The notes below the pieces were generated by a model. That model was given only the letters and a program-made list of their open reading frames with translations. It ran no database searches and was not told the DNA's origin. Shown here piece by piece: positions 45,221 to 53,020 of a stretch of 64,000 nt of DNA. Origin of the DNA: an uncultured Tenacibaculum sp. (GTDB taxonomy: Bacteria > Bacteroidota > Bacteroidia > Flavobacteriales > Flavobacteriaceae). Every line of letters starts with the position of its first letter. Positions within the stretch are counted from its first letter, which is position 1. Both the position numbers and the translations under genes were made by a program. The stretch spans positions 1 through 64,000 of the forward strand of contig NZ_CANNBW010000002.1 in the NCBI RefSeq assembly GCF_947502995.1, written 5' to 3'.

Positions 45221-45295
45221 TAACTAATCATAGTTGTTCGGGGGAGCAAGCTATTGGTTACCTATAAAATAGCCTTAATTTGTTTAAGGCTATTT
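45221..45295 (+). ncRNA. G-loop hairpin followed by terminator
   Basis: An interrupted stem (45,221-45,236 with 45,247-45,260) exposes the loop TTCGGGGGAG; a 12-bp perfect terminator stem (45,267-45,278 with 45,284-45,295) follows. Same two-hairpin design as at 23,689-23,783. Confidence 0.5.
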
Positions 45296-45333
45296 CTATT
45301 TTAACTAAATTAAACTCTTGCTGTAACTATAAT

Positions 45334-45411
45334 TTATTTTCTTGGTTCTTTATAATTCCCTAAATCATTTAGTCCTTTAGCTATTAAGTAAGCGACTACG
45401 AATGTTAGCAT
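45334..45411 (-). CDS. Possible 25-aa membrane micro-protein
   Basis: MLTFVVAYLIAKGLND then NYKEPRK. Hydrophobic core followed by a polar tail, like the two micro-proteins at 45,542 and 46,079 but on the other strand. Short, so weak. Confidence 0.3.
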   Translation of the reverse strand: MLTFVVAYLIAKGLNDLGNYKEPRK

Positions 45412-45466
45412 AATTTATACTGTTTTTTTTGTTTTAAAAAAGGCAGAAAAGAAACTTATTTTTGAA

Positions 45467-45521
45467 TTAGGTTCAGGCTTCTAATGGACTCTAATTCCAT
45501 TTGTTCAAAATCTGAACCTAA
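45467..45521 (+). promoter_or_regulatory. Leader hairpin of the 39-aa gene
   Basis: A 10-bp stem TTAGGTTCAG/CTGAACCTAA spans 55 nt and encloses a second TGGA/TCCA pairing, 20 nt before the ATG at 45,542. Confidence 0.4.
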
Positions 45522-45541
45522 AAATGCTTTTGAATACAATT

Positions 45542-45661
45542 ATGATTAGTAATTGTAAAGAAAAAGAATATAACACCGTAGCAATTAAAGGCGATAATAT
45601 TATTGCTCCTGTTTTATTCGGTGTTGCATTAGGTTTTTTGATTGTAAAATCATTAAACTAA
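45542..45661 (+). CDS. 39-aa membrane micro-protein, paralog A
   Basis: MISNCKEKEYNTVAIKGDN followed by a C-terminal membrane segment (IIAPVLFGVALGFLIVKSLN). Paralog of the 44-aa protein at 46,079: a Cys near the N-terminus, a G-[DG]-N motif, a membrane helix and an end of VK-[SA]-[LI]-[ND]. It has its own terminator (45,668) right after the stop, supporting a real gene. Confidence 0.6.
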   Translation: MISNCKEKEYNTVAIKGDNIIAPVLFGVALGFLIVKSLN

Positions 45662-45667
45662 TTTTTC

Positions 45668-45693
45668 ACACCTGTTATCATAGGTGTTTTTTT
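45668..45693 (+). terminator. Terminator of the 39-aa gene
   Basis: ACACCT, 8-nt loop, AGGTGT, T-run; 6 nt past the stop codon. Confidence 0.75.
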
Positions 45694-45829
45694 ATGAATC
45701 TTTTCTGCCAATATGTTTAAGAACTTTATCGACTGTTTTAGTAGTGTCGATTAGCTACGATTAGTTTATAATTTAATTTAAAATCAGTGTTTTACCTGTT
45801 TGCTGATTTTGATTTTTAGTTTACTTTTA

Positions 45830-45900
45830 AATAACTTTCTTTCCCCCGAATCTCAGCATGAGATTAGAAAGTCTCTCGAACGCACTGAGAGACTTTTTTT
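45830..45900 (+). ncRNA. Structured RNA with C5 run and terminator
   Basis: CTTTCCCCCGAA, then AATCTC/GAGATT hairpin (45,849-45,865) and a strong 9-bp terminator stem (45,869-45,877 with 45,887-45,895) with T7 tail. The C-run is complementary to the G-loops of the RNAs at 23,689 and 45,221. The open frame crossing this place (45,800-46,024) is not coding because the terminator lies inside it. Confidence 0.5.
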
Positions 45901-46078
45901 ATCCTGTCGTTTTTTCTTCTCGGTTCATTTAATTACTGTTTTAGTATATTTTGCTTTTTGCGTTTTTGTTTGTTATTATATTATTGATAGAAAAAGAAAC
46001 CGTTATATTAGCTATAGTCATTGAGCAGTAATAAGGAGCTCAATTCCTTTTTACTTAAAACTCTTTGGTAAAAATTGT

Positions 46079-46213
46079 ATGAAACCAGTTGTGACTTATT
46101 CGCAATGCTCAGGAGAAAAATGCCAATCATTAAGTTTAGAAGGAGGTAATGTTATCATAACTTTTCTAGCAGGATTTGCAGTTTGTCTTTTGATGGTTAA
46201 AGCCATCGATTAA
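46079..46213 (+). CDS. 44-aa membrane micro-protein, paralog B
   Basis: MKPVVTYSQCSGEKCQSLSL then a GG-N motif and a membrane segment (VIITFLAGFAVCLLMVKAID). Paralog of the 39-aa protein at 45,542. A hairpin with T-run lies upstream (46,020-46,052), and its own terminator follows at 46,221-46,252. Confidence 0.6.
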   Translation: MKPVVTYSQCSGEKCQSLSLEGGNVIITFLAGFAVCLLMVKAID

Positions 46214-46220
46214 CCTGTAT

Positions 46221-46252
46221 AAGGTGCTGGTTGCTATGCCAGCATCTTTTTT
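46221..46252 (+). terminator. Terminator of the 44-aa gene
   Basis: GGTGCTGG/CCAGCATC stem (one G-T pair), 8-nt loop, T-run, starting 8 nt past the stop. Confidence 0.75.
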
Positions 46253-46355
46253 GATTTCTTTTCTATCAATATTTTAATGAACTTTAGTTTTGACTAACTA
46301 CTCTTTTGCTTTATTTTGTTTTTGCTAATTTTGAAACTCAAACAAACAATTCACT

Positions 46356-46499
46356 ATGAAAAAAAGTTTTAGGTCCATAATGATGCTTTTATTATTAGTT
46401 TCTTTAATCCTTGTTCTTACTCATTCTACTATATTTATCTATTTAGCTTGCTCTATAGTAATAGCATTAGGAATGACATACATAAATGAAGAAAACTAA
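46356..46499 (+). CDS. 47-aa membrane micro-protein
   Basis: MKKSFRSIMMLLLLVSLILV, then a second hydrophobic stretch and TYINEEN. Two short membrane helices; no Cys/G-N motif, so not an obvious paralog of the two before. No named family. Confidence 0.45.
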   Translation: MKKSFRSIMMLLLLVSLILVLTHSTIFIYLACSIVIALGMTYINEEN

Positions 46500-46509
46500 A
46501 TCTACAATT

Positions 46510-46887
46510 TTAATGATACAAGTGTTTTAGTTCTTTTAACTTATCATCGGAGTAATCAAAAACCTTTTTTGAACATACTACCGAGTAATTACCAAGCTTG
46601 ATTTCGAAACGATTCTCACTTTCTTTGCATTTCACTTCGTAAACTTTCTTAATTTTTTTCTTTGAAATTAACTCATATAAATAAGGCTCAGAATCTTTCA
46701 ATCCTTCCTTTAAATTCTCTACTTCAAACAGGAAACGTTCTTTTTTGGTCAGAAAAACTCTATCGAAGTTCAGGTCACTTAGCGAAACATTATCAACTAA
46801 ATGATGATATTTCGTAGGTATCATTTTTCTTTTATCATCTTTGATAAGATACCATCTAGTTTTAATCAAGCTTAGTTCTTGTATCAT
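46510..46887 (-). CDS. Small hypothetical protein
   Basis: 125 aa, charged, mixed fold (RVFLTKKERFLFEVENLKEG, KVYEVKCKESENRFEIKLG). Soluble. No recognised family. Last gene of a minus-strand early operon. Confidence 0.5.
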   Translation of the reverse strand: MIQELSLIKTRWYLIKDDKRKMIPTKYHHLVDNVSLSDLNFDRVFLTKKERFLFEVENLKEGLKDSEPYLYELISKKKIKKVYEVKCKESENRFEIKLGNYSVVCSKKVFDYSDDKLKELKHLYH

Positions 46888-46892
46888 GATAA

Positions 46893-47141
46893 TTACAATT
46901 TGTCTATAATTTGATTATCTATTGTTTTCAAAGGGTATTGAATTGGAAAATCAGGATTGTCTATTAAACCAATAAAAACAACTTGTTTTCTTCTATTTTT
47001 AAATTCCATAAATCGAGAATCTTTACTTAAATCATGGTTTGAGAAATCACCGTAATAAAAAATTCTCTCTTTATATGTTTCTAGACTGTCCATTTTTGTT
47101 CTTTCAACTTCAAATACACTCCAAATGTTTTTTACTTCCAT
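46893..47141 (-). CDS. Small hypothetical protein
   Basis: 82 aa, soluble, with FMEFKNRRKQVVFIGLIDN. No known domain. 5 nt before the next gene; likely cotranscribed. Confidence 0.45.
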   Translation of the reverse strand: MEVKNIWSVFEVERTKMDSLETYKERIFYYGDFSNHDLSKDSRFMEFKNRRKQVVFIGLIDNPDFPIQYPLKTIDNQIIDKL

Positions 47142-47180
47142 GGTCTTTAGTCAAATTCTTGTTTATCTTTATTTTTTATA

Positions 47181-47747
47181 CTACAGGTTTAATGATAAAG
47201 GTTGATACTCTTTTCCTTCATGCATAAATTCATAAGCATAAAATATTGTGTCTGCAGTCCAACCTTTTTTTAACTCCAGTACACAAGTTTGAATTTTTGT
47301 GTAGTCAAATGTTTTTCTTGGTAAAACCGTAATTGATTTTAAACCGTATCGTTTTATACTTCTCATTCTTGGATCAGAATCAGAAATTGTAAACCAAGGC
47401 ATAAGCGCAATTACTGTATCAGCCATTTGCATGCATTCCCAAAGAATCATATAGCCTGCTTGCATACCTTTACCGTGAAATTTTAATGGTGCATTATCAA
47501 CTATTAACGATTTTCCAGAAAATGGTGGATTCATAACAACAGCATCAAATTTTTTCTTCTCCAGTAAAAAGTAATCTTCTGGGGCTGTTACATTGTAACC
47601 TTTCAATTCTAACTCTGTTTTTATTCTACCAAGTCCTGCAGTAGGTTCTAAAACATCAACAATATCTGAAGGCAACATGTTAACCATGTACTTTGCAACA
47701 TCTGTTGGTGTTTGAAAATCGTTTTTATGTTTTAATGCACTACTCAC
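47181..47747 (-). CDS. N6-adenine DNA methyltransferase-like protein
   Basis: 188 aa, a compact class I methyltransferase: motif I VDVLEPTAGLGRI and motif IV VVMNPPFSGKSL. No target-recognition domain is visible. Could modify element DNA against host restriction. It differs from the methyltransferase domain of the 1502-aa protein. Alone, without a restriction partner. Confidence 0.8.
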   Translation of the reverse strand: MSSALKHKNDFQTPTDVAKYMVNMLPSDIVDVLEPTAGLGRIKTELELKGYNVTAPEDYFLLEKKKFDAVVMNPPFSGKSLIVDNAPLKFHGKGMQAGYMILWECMQMADTVIALMPWFTISDSDPRMRSIKRYGLKSITVLPRKTFDYTKIQTCVLELKKGWTADTIFYAYEFMHEGKEYQPLSLNL

Positions 47748-47754
47748 TTAACTA

Positions 47755-48027
47755 CTATTTGTTTTTAATTTGTTTTAAGTCAATCCCCATTAAATCATCA
47801 CCCCAGCCCCAAGGCATATCATCTTGGCTTTCTATGTGATCAAATTCATCCATGTTTGAACAATTCTTCAAATCATTATAGTCTAATTGATGAGCTACAG
47901 GGCAATTATAAGCGTGACATGTTTTACTTTCATTTTCTTTACAGCCATATCCGTTATTTAGATTAGTGTCTGAGGTGAAATAACCGCATTCAGCTGTTAA
48001 TTCATTAAGAGTGATGATTTTCTTCAT
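47755..48027 (-). CDS. Cys-rich small protein
   Basis: 90 aa with five Cys (ECGYFTSD, GYGCKE, KTCHAYNCPVA, NCSNM), a possible zinc or Fe-S site, and an acidic end with DDMPWGWGDD. Family unknown. Confidence 0.5.
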   Translation of the reverse strand: MKKIITLNELTAECGYFTSDTNLNNGYGCKENESKTCHAYNCPVAHQLDYNDLKNCSNMDEFDHIESQDDMPWGWGDDLMGIDLKQIKNK

Positions 48028-48060
48028 ATCGTTTTGACTACTGTTTTTACGTTTTTTAAT

Positions 48061-48294
48061 TTACGAGTGATTAAATATTAGTAGGTCTTTTTTTAGTAAA
48101 TCAGAAACTTTCATTATTTCATCAATATCCCAAGCATATTTTAAGTGAACCATGTATTCCAATGCGTTTTCAGAAATTCCTGTTTTCTTACAAAATTCTT
48201 CAATGCTGTTGTTAATTATCCAAACTGAAACTTCATGGATCAAAAAGGCTTTGATATAATTTGATTTAACCTTTTCTAAATAATCGGTTCTCAT
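48061..48294 (-). CDS. Small helical protein
   Basis: 77 aa, with EEFCKKTGISENALEYMVHL suggesting a short helix-turn-helix. Perhaps a regulatory or DNA-binding protein; not certain. Confidence 0.45.
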   Translation of the reverse strand: MRTDYLEKVKSNYIKAFLIHEVSVWIINNSIEEFCKKTGISENALEYMVHLKYAWDIDEIMKVSDLLKKDLLIFNHS

Positions 48295-48305
48295 AATATC
48301 TACAG

Positions 48306-48494
48306 TTAAATTGTTTTATAAACTCCTTCGTTATTTAAAATTGCTGATAATGTTCTTTTACTAAGAAAAAATTCAAGTGAAAGATTTTCTAAAACTGCAT
48401 CATATTTCCAATGAGGAAACTTTAAGCTTATCTGATTAAAACGTTGTTTTACTTTTCGGTTTCTTAATTGAATAAGTCTATTATTTCTAGCCAT
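48306..48494 (-). CDS. Small HTH protein typical of Bacteroidota elements
   Basis: 62 aa; basic N-terminus (MARNNRLIQLRNRKVKQRF) and a helix-turn-helix in LEFFLSKRTLSAILNN. Similar small proteins are frequent in Bacteroidota phages and plasmids. Possibly a transcription modulator. Confidence 0.6.
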   Translation of the reverse strand: MARNNRLIQLRNRKVKQRFNQISLKFPHWKYDAVLENLSLEFFLSKRTLSAILNNEGVYKTI

Positions 48495-48630
48495 GTTTCT
48501 TTAGTTGCAGTTTTATAAACTTTATATCCAACCAGTTCAATATTGATTTAAGGAATTTGAATCTTTTTTTTCTTGAGTATACAACAGTGTATATCACTTC
48601 TAAATCTTCTACGTTTGTGGTGTTTTTCAT
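48487..48630 (-). CDS. 47-aa basic protein
   Basis: MKNTTNVEDLEVIYTVVYSR, then KKRFKFLKSILNWLD and a basic end. The stop overlaps the ATG of the HTH gene by 8 bp, as in coupled operons. Low support because of its size. Confidence 0.4.
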   Translation of the reverse strand: MKNTTNVEDLEVIYTVVYSRKKRFKFLKSILNWLDIKFIKLQLKKHG

Positions 48631-48717
48631 ATCAAAAAAACATTAGGTTAATTATTTATAATTTGAGATAGTATTATGGATTTTGTTTTTTTAAACTTTC
48701 CCATTTTTAGTATTTAA

Positions 48718-48954
48718 TTATCTCATTTCATCTGCTTCTAATTTTTTAGCGGTAGAACAATAGTTATGGGCTTCAATATTTCCTGAAAGATATTTAACGA
48801 ATTTTCCATCAACATATAATCGATGTCCTAAATGATCTTCAGATACTTTAATATCAAAATCAGCAGATACGTGATGACAAGTGATTCCTCCTTTTATTTC
48901 TTTCTGCTCATTTTTAGTTAATACTTTACCAAGGTTGAAAATTGATTTCTTCAT
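48718..48954 (-). CDS. Double-glycine leader peptide (bacteriocin-like)
   Basis: 78 aa. The leader MKKSIFNLGKVLTKNEQ plus KEIKGG is a typical Bacteroidota GG leader; cleavage after GG would release a 55-residue product with two Cys, His-rich (ITCHHVSADF). Such peptides are processed and exported by C39-peptidase ABC transporters, none of which is in this window. Could be a signal or antibacterial peptide. Confidence 0.7.
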   Translation of the reverse strand: MKKSIFNLGKVLTKNEQKEIKGGITCHHVSADFDIKVSEDHLGHRLYVDGKFVKYLSGNIEAHNYCSTAKKLEADEMR

Positions 48955-48999
48955 AATTCTTTGATTAAAAATTTTGCCTACTCTATTAGCTTTTCGGCT

Positions 49000-49117
49000 T
49001 TCGCTTTAAGTTTAAAAGCCTTTGTGAAGAATCATTATCTTTGGAGTCCAACGTCAAAAGTTTGGTGCTTCACTGGGCTTTTGTTTTTTTGCTCCTACGA
49101 AAGTGGGAGCTTATTTT
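49000..49117 (+). ncRNA. Structured, non-coding stretch with plus-strand terminators
   Basis: Between the GG-peptide and the next gene lie GGCTTT...AAAAGCC, GTGAAG/CTTCAC and a near-palindrome TTGGAGTCCAA, then GCTCCTACGAAAGTGGGAGC with T-tail. The T-tails point to plus-strand transcription, in opposition to the genes around. No coding on the plus strand is credible. Confidence 0.4.
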
Positions 49118-49805
49118 TTATGTTTTTGGGGTTTTGTCCACAAAGAGCTGCATGTGCATCGCGAGACTTTTTATTTTTTCTAACATCTCCACAATGTGGA
49201 CATGTTCTATCTTCAAGCTCTTGGTTAATAGCTTTTATTTTTTGCTCTTCTGTTGCTGTTTTTTGCTTTATGTCTGCTAAATTTTGGTTTAATTCGGTTA
49301 GCTTTTGCTTTTCTGCTGCTGTTTCTTGCTTTAAACTTGCTAAAAGAACCTTGTTATCTGCTACATTTTGCTTTTCTTGAGCTTCTTTGCGTTTTTGTTT
49401 TGTTTTTTCTACGAAAACATTATTAAGCCAGAAGCCCAAGTAGGTTACAAAAGCACAAAATGTTAAAAGGTTTGTTATATCGATCCAATTCTTTTGATTT
49501 AATAAATCGACTATCACACACAGTATTAAAAAATCAAATGCTGCTATTGAAATACTTACCCATTCAGATTTTTTAGCAACATTAGCTGTGATATTCAGCA
49601 TTGCTCTTGAAATGAAATACCCAAAAAATAAAGATGGTATTACTCTTAAATATTCGTTTGAAATTAGGTTTTCAAAAAGCTTAAAGAAAAAAGCTGCTTG
49701 TTTTATGCCATAAAATATTCCATAACTAATAATTGAATAAGAAAGTGAGTTCATAGAAGTTAACGATTCATGCACCTCAATTTTTTTGTGATTTATTTTA
49801 TCCAT
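49095..49805 (-). CDS. Membrane protein with coiled coil and zinc finger
   Basis: 236 aa. Four hydrophobic segments in residues 15-125, a long coiled coil with repeated Q-x-L-x-E patterns (135-200), and a C-terminal Cys/His finger CPHCGDVRKNKKSRDAHAALC. The finger faces the cytoplasm if the termini do. Function unknown. Confidence 0.55.
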   Translation of the reverse strand: MDKINHKKIEVHESLTSMNSLSYSIISYGIFYGIKQAAFFFKLFENLISNEYLRVIPSLFFGYFISRAMLNITANVAKKSEWVSISIAAFDFLILCVIVDLLNQKNWIDITNLLTFCAFVTYLGFWLNNVFVEKTKQKRKEAQEKQNVADNKVLLASLKQETAAEKQKLTELNQNLADIKQKTATEEQKIKAINQELEDRTCPHCGDVRKNKKSRDAHAALCGQNPKNIKNKLPLS

Positions 49806-50139
49806 TTTTTTCAGGTGTTTTTTTGTCTAAAGCATTAATAAAACTCTGAATGTTTAACTTTAAAAGATCATTTTCTATTAGCTGAACATTATTCATTAGT
49901 ACTTTTTTTAATACTATAGCTTCATGAAAAAATATTTTGATTTTTGTATTTGTGAACAGACCATTATTGCGCATTATCAACATTTTTTTTTGGTTGAGAA
50001 TTTCTAATAATCTAAAACTGATTGAAGTATTAATCTTTTCCTCTACATTCAAAGATTCAAAGATTATTGAACATTTTTCCTCCAAAAACTCACAAGCTTT
50101 TAATACTTGATCTGCTTGTAATTCTATAGATAATTTCAT
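49798..50139 (-). CDS. Small hypothetical protein
   Basis: 113 aa, helical, soluble. Overlaps the membrane-protein gene by 8 bp. No known domain. Confidence 0.45.
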   Translation of the reverse strand: MKLSIELQADQVLKACEFLEEKCSIIFESLNVEEKINTSISFRLLEILNQKKMLIMRNNGLFTNTKIKIFFHEAIVLKKVLMNNVQLIENDLLKLNIQSFINALDKKTPEKNG

Positions 50140-50140
50140 G

Positions 50141-50449
50141 TTAATTTAATTTTATGCTTATTAAAAGTTCTCCAGTAGCGTTATTGTAAAAGTTTATTTT
50201 GTTGACTTTCCCCACATAAACAGAATTATTAAAGCGTCTATACATTGTATTAAACAAGTTATTATCTGTTTTTCTATTCTTAGACAGGTAGTTATACCAT
50301 ACAGGATTTATTCTTTTACCTCCGTTTAAAGATGGGAGTTTGAGGTCTCTATATTTATGTTTTAAAAGAATAACCATTTTAATCCTGGAACAATTAGGAC
50401 AAGATTTTTTCTTTTTAAGTCCACAAGTACATTTTTTGTTGATTTCCAT
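50141..50449 (-). CDS. Small zinc-ribbon protein
   Basis: 102 aa. N-terminal ribbon KKCTCGLKKKKSCPNCSRIK with four Cys, then a basic domain with YRRFNNSVYVGKVNKINFYN. Possibly nucleic-acid binding. One base from its neighbour. Confidence 0.5.
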   Translation of the reverse strand: MEINKKCTCGLKKKKSCPNCSRIKMVILLKHKYRDLKLPSLNGGKRINPVWYNYLSKNRKTDNNLFNTMYRRFNNSVYVGKVNKINFYNNATGELLISIKLN

Positions 50450-50451
50450 AA

Positions 50452-52335
50452 TTAAGATTGATTAATTGTTTTATTATTTAATACATCTGTTAATGAAAGC
50501 AAGTATTCATGTGGCAGATTATCCTGGACGTAATTGAAAAGCTGTTTTTCATCGATTATTCCTAATTGATATTTATTTACTGCTTTAGTTAATTTAGTAT
50601 GTGGAGTAGCACGTTTTCGTTTTCTTGCGTTTGCTGCGTTTTTTAATCTTGTTTTTTCTATTTCCTTTTCAGCCAGTTTAGCTTGGTGTTTTTTCCAGTG
50701 TTTATGTAAGCCGTAAAAACCAATCTCGCTTTTTTTAGTTCTGTTTACATCAAAATAAGCGTAAGGGAATAAGGCTTTTAAGTCTTTTTTGTGACTAAAC
50801 CATTTTCTTGCAAAGTTTAGTTTCCATCTATATTCTTTTAACTTTTCAATTAAAACTGATTTGTTTTTGATACTAGAAAACAATTGATCTTTTAAGATGT
50901 TTATGGTTTTTTTCCATTCTCCTATGTAAACGCTGTGATTTTTCCAAATTTTAGCAGCAGATTTGATAAAATCTTGAATTAATATTTCTCTAAATTCTTC
51001 ACTTGTCACATGTGCGTATTGAGAAACAGTTTTTAAATAGTCATATCTAAAACCTTTGTAATTGTCAAATTCACTTTTAGCTAAACTTTCTGCTAATACT
51101 CGATCATCTATAAGTTTTGATAGGAAGTTTTGGGTTAAGATTGCGTATTTATTTCCGTTTTGTTTCGGTTTCAAAAAAGCGGGCAAAATTTTTCTGACTT
51201 CTGCGCGCCCTGGTGAATTAAAATTTCTTATCCCTTTGGTGTAATAGTAGCCGTCCGCAGGACATACATTGTTGCTTTCGTTTTCCTCCAGCATCGAATA
51301 ACATTTATTGAAATCTGTGCTATTTGCACAGTCTTGTTCTTTTTTTTCTTTTAAATAAGTAATAGTACTATCACTATTATTGTGCAATTTCTTCTCAAAA
51401 ACATTGGAAAAGCTTTTATTTTCAGGGCTTTGAGATTTAGGTTCTTTTCCATCAAGAATTACTAAAATTTGAGGATTAAAATTTACTTGGATTGGCTTTT
51501 TATGGTTTATTCTAACATAGTTTATCAGAATATTAGCTTCTCTAAGTCTTTTTATGTGGTTTTGCGCCGTTTTTTTACATATTTCGATTCTTTGTATATC
51601 TTCTATGTTATGTGTGGCTAATTTTCTATGATCTATCTTTAATTGTGGTAGACAATTCTTTTTAACACTTGTTGGCCTATTCATTTCCATTAAGTAAGCG
51701 TTTCTTGTTCTCAACTGTGATGTATAGAATCCTACTAATATGTTAAATATCAATTCACTTGGATATTTTACTTTTTGAATGACCTTTTTAGGAATGATAC
51801 ACTCTTTTGTATTTGCATTTTCAACAAGTTTATTATAGTCTCTTACAAACAGATTACAATGTGCTCTTTCAAATTCCTTTTTGCGTTTTTTTTGCGTTTT
51901 CGATAATGAAAGATGTTGTGCCACTTTCGTGTGATTATATTTTCTTATTTCTTCGTTTTCTTCATCAGCTTTTTTATTATAAGTATTAACATATAACCTA
52001 TAATTTTTCATTGTTGTTTTAATAGAGTCACGATCTAAATAAGGATAATTTATATAGGAGTAATATTTGCTAGAGGTTTGAAATTCAGTACCTTTTTTTA
52101 ATAGTAAAAGACCGTGAGTGTTATTAAATTCCTCTACAGCAAGATTGTATTGAGTGTTGTTTATCCTTTTTCTTTGCGCATTATCTTTAAATAATTTTAT
52201 TGTATGTTGGGTGATATAATCTAGTTTATTTAGTCTTAAATATTCTTTAACTTTTTGATTATAAATTCCAATTTCGGATAAAGTTTTTGCGTTTTTCTCT
52301 GCATTAATTGCGGAAAATTTGTTATATTTGTTCAT
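50452..52335 (-). CDS. Candidate replication/initiation protein with winged helix
   Basis: 627 aa, basic. A winged-helix-like segment, ICKKTAQNHIKRLREANIL and its wing, sits near residue 260; the N- and C-terminal regions are helical and Lys/Arg rich (NAANARKRKRATPH). No Walker motif or relaxase motif. Size and place upstream of small early genes and an inverted-repeat region suggest a replication initiator. Not a confirmed family. Confidence 0.45.
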   Translation of the reverse strand: MNKYNKFSAINAEKNAKTLSEIGIYNQKVKEYLRLNKLDYITQHTIKLFKDNAQRKRINNTQYNLAVEEFNNTHGLLLLKKGTEFQTSSKYYSYINYPYLDRDSIKTTMKNYRLYVNTYNKKADEENEEIRKYNHTKVAQHLSLSKTQKKRKKEFERAHCNLFVRDYNKLVENANTKECIIPKKVIQKVKYPSELIFNILVGFYTSQLRTRNAYLMEMNRPTSVKKNCLPQLKIDHRKLATHNIEDIQRIEICKKTAQNHIKRLREANILINYVRINHKKPIQVNFNPQILVILDGKEPKSQSPENKSFSNVFEKKLHNNSDSTITYLKEKKEQDCANSTDFNKCYSMLEENESNNVCPADGYYYTKGIRNFNSPGRAEVRKILPAFLKPKQNGNKYAILTQNFLSKLIDDRVLAESLAKSEFDNYKGFRYDYLKTVSQYAHVTSEEFREILIQDFIKSAAKIWKNHSVYIGEWKKTINILKDQLFSSIKNKSVLIEKLKEYRWKLNFARKWFSHKKDLKALFPYAYFDVNRTKKSEIGFYGLHKHWKKHQAKLAEKEIEKTRLKNAANARKRKRATPHTKLTKAVNKYQLGIIDEKQLFNYVQDNLPHEYLLSLTDVLNNKTINQS

Positions 52336-52374
52336 GGATTTGTTGGTGTTTTGGCATTAACTCATTCCTTTGGT

Positions 52375-52412
52375 AAAAGTGGTGTAGAGGGCTCAATTTC
52401 TTTACCACTTTT
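52375..52412. terminator. Terminator after the 104-aa gene
   Basis: AAAAGTGGT/ACCACTTTT stem (9 bp) with 20-nt loop, T-run on the plus side; 8 nt beyond the stop codon. Confidence 0.6.
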
Positions 52413-52419
52413 TTTGTTT

Positions 52420-52734
52420 CTAAGAGGCTTGTTTAACTTCTGCATTTTCTATTTGTTTACAATTGTTAGCTATAGTATATAAGAAACCATTTAAAGTTTT
52501 CTTCATTTCATCGTAGTTATACTTTTTAGGTATGTTCGGATCTTTAATTGTTCCTAAGTAATCCATGAATTTTTTAAAAATTACTTCTTTACAAGTAATC
52601 AGTTTTTTAAAATTACTTGGAGGTGTATGTTCATGATTGGGTTTAACATAAAATACAGCTACATTCTCGGCATAATAAATTGATAAGGGTGATTTTACCG
52701 AACAGTTTTGATTTGAATTTTGACCTATTCTCAT
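52420..52734 (-). CDS. Small hypothetical protein
   Basis: 104 aa, soluble, helical. FKKLITCKEVIFKKFMDYLG; no known domain. First gene of the stretch after the gap at 52,735-53,020. Confidence 0.45.
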   Translation of the reverse strand: MRIGQNSNQNCSVKSPLSIYYAENVAVFYVKPNHEHTPPSNFKKLITCKEVIFKKFMDYLGTIKDPNIPKKYNYDEMKKTLNGFLYTIANNCKQIENAEVKQAS

Positions 52735-53020
52735 TTTATTTAATTTTATTGTTATAGTATTTAAGTAAATAAGTTACCAGCCAAGTATTTTGAATCTCAG
52801 CTGGTAACAACCAACCAATCTAGTATGAAAAACTACATTTAGGATTACAACTACTTAAACACATATACAAATACATTATGAACTTAATTGAAAACAACTC
52901 ACAGCTTTTAAAACAATAGGTCAATTTTTTCTAAATGGAAGTGTACACTAAGTACATGCTGTGAGTTGAATAAAGACAAGTATTTATTTACTCATCCCTT
53001 TGGTTTTTTCTCGTTTTAAA
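52735..53020. other. Structured gene-free region, possible replication origin
   Basis: 286 nt with no credible gene. It holds GTTACCAGC/GCTGGTAAC (52,773-52,808), an 11-bp repeat CAACTCACAGC/GCTGTGAGTTG (52,895-52,905 and 52,958-52,968), and in its loop the palindrome AGTGTACACT (52,940-52,949). AT-rich sequence surrounds it. Origin function is inferred from structure and place. Confidence 0.4.

Noticed and set aside
45800..46024. Open frame of 74 codons on the plus strand
   Set aside because: It contains a strong terminator (45,869-45,900) and structured RNA, and its sequence has no gene-like composition.
48961..49380. Plus-strand open frame of 139 codons
   Set aside because: Antisense to the coiled-coil/zinc-finger gene and rich in Phe/Cys/Ser, the typical shadow of an AT-rich coding strand.
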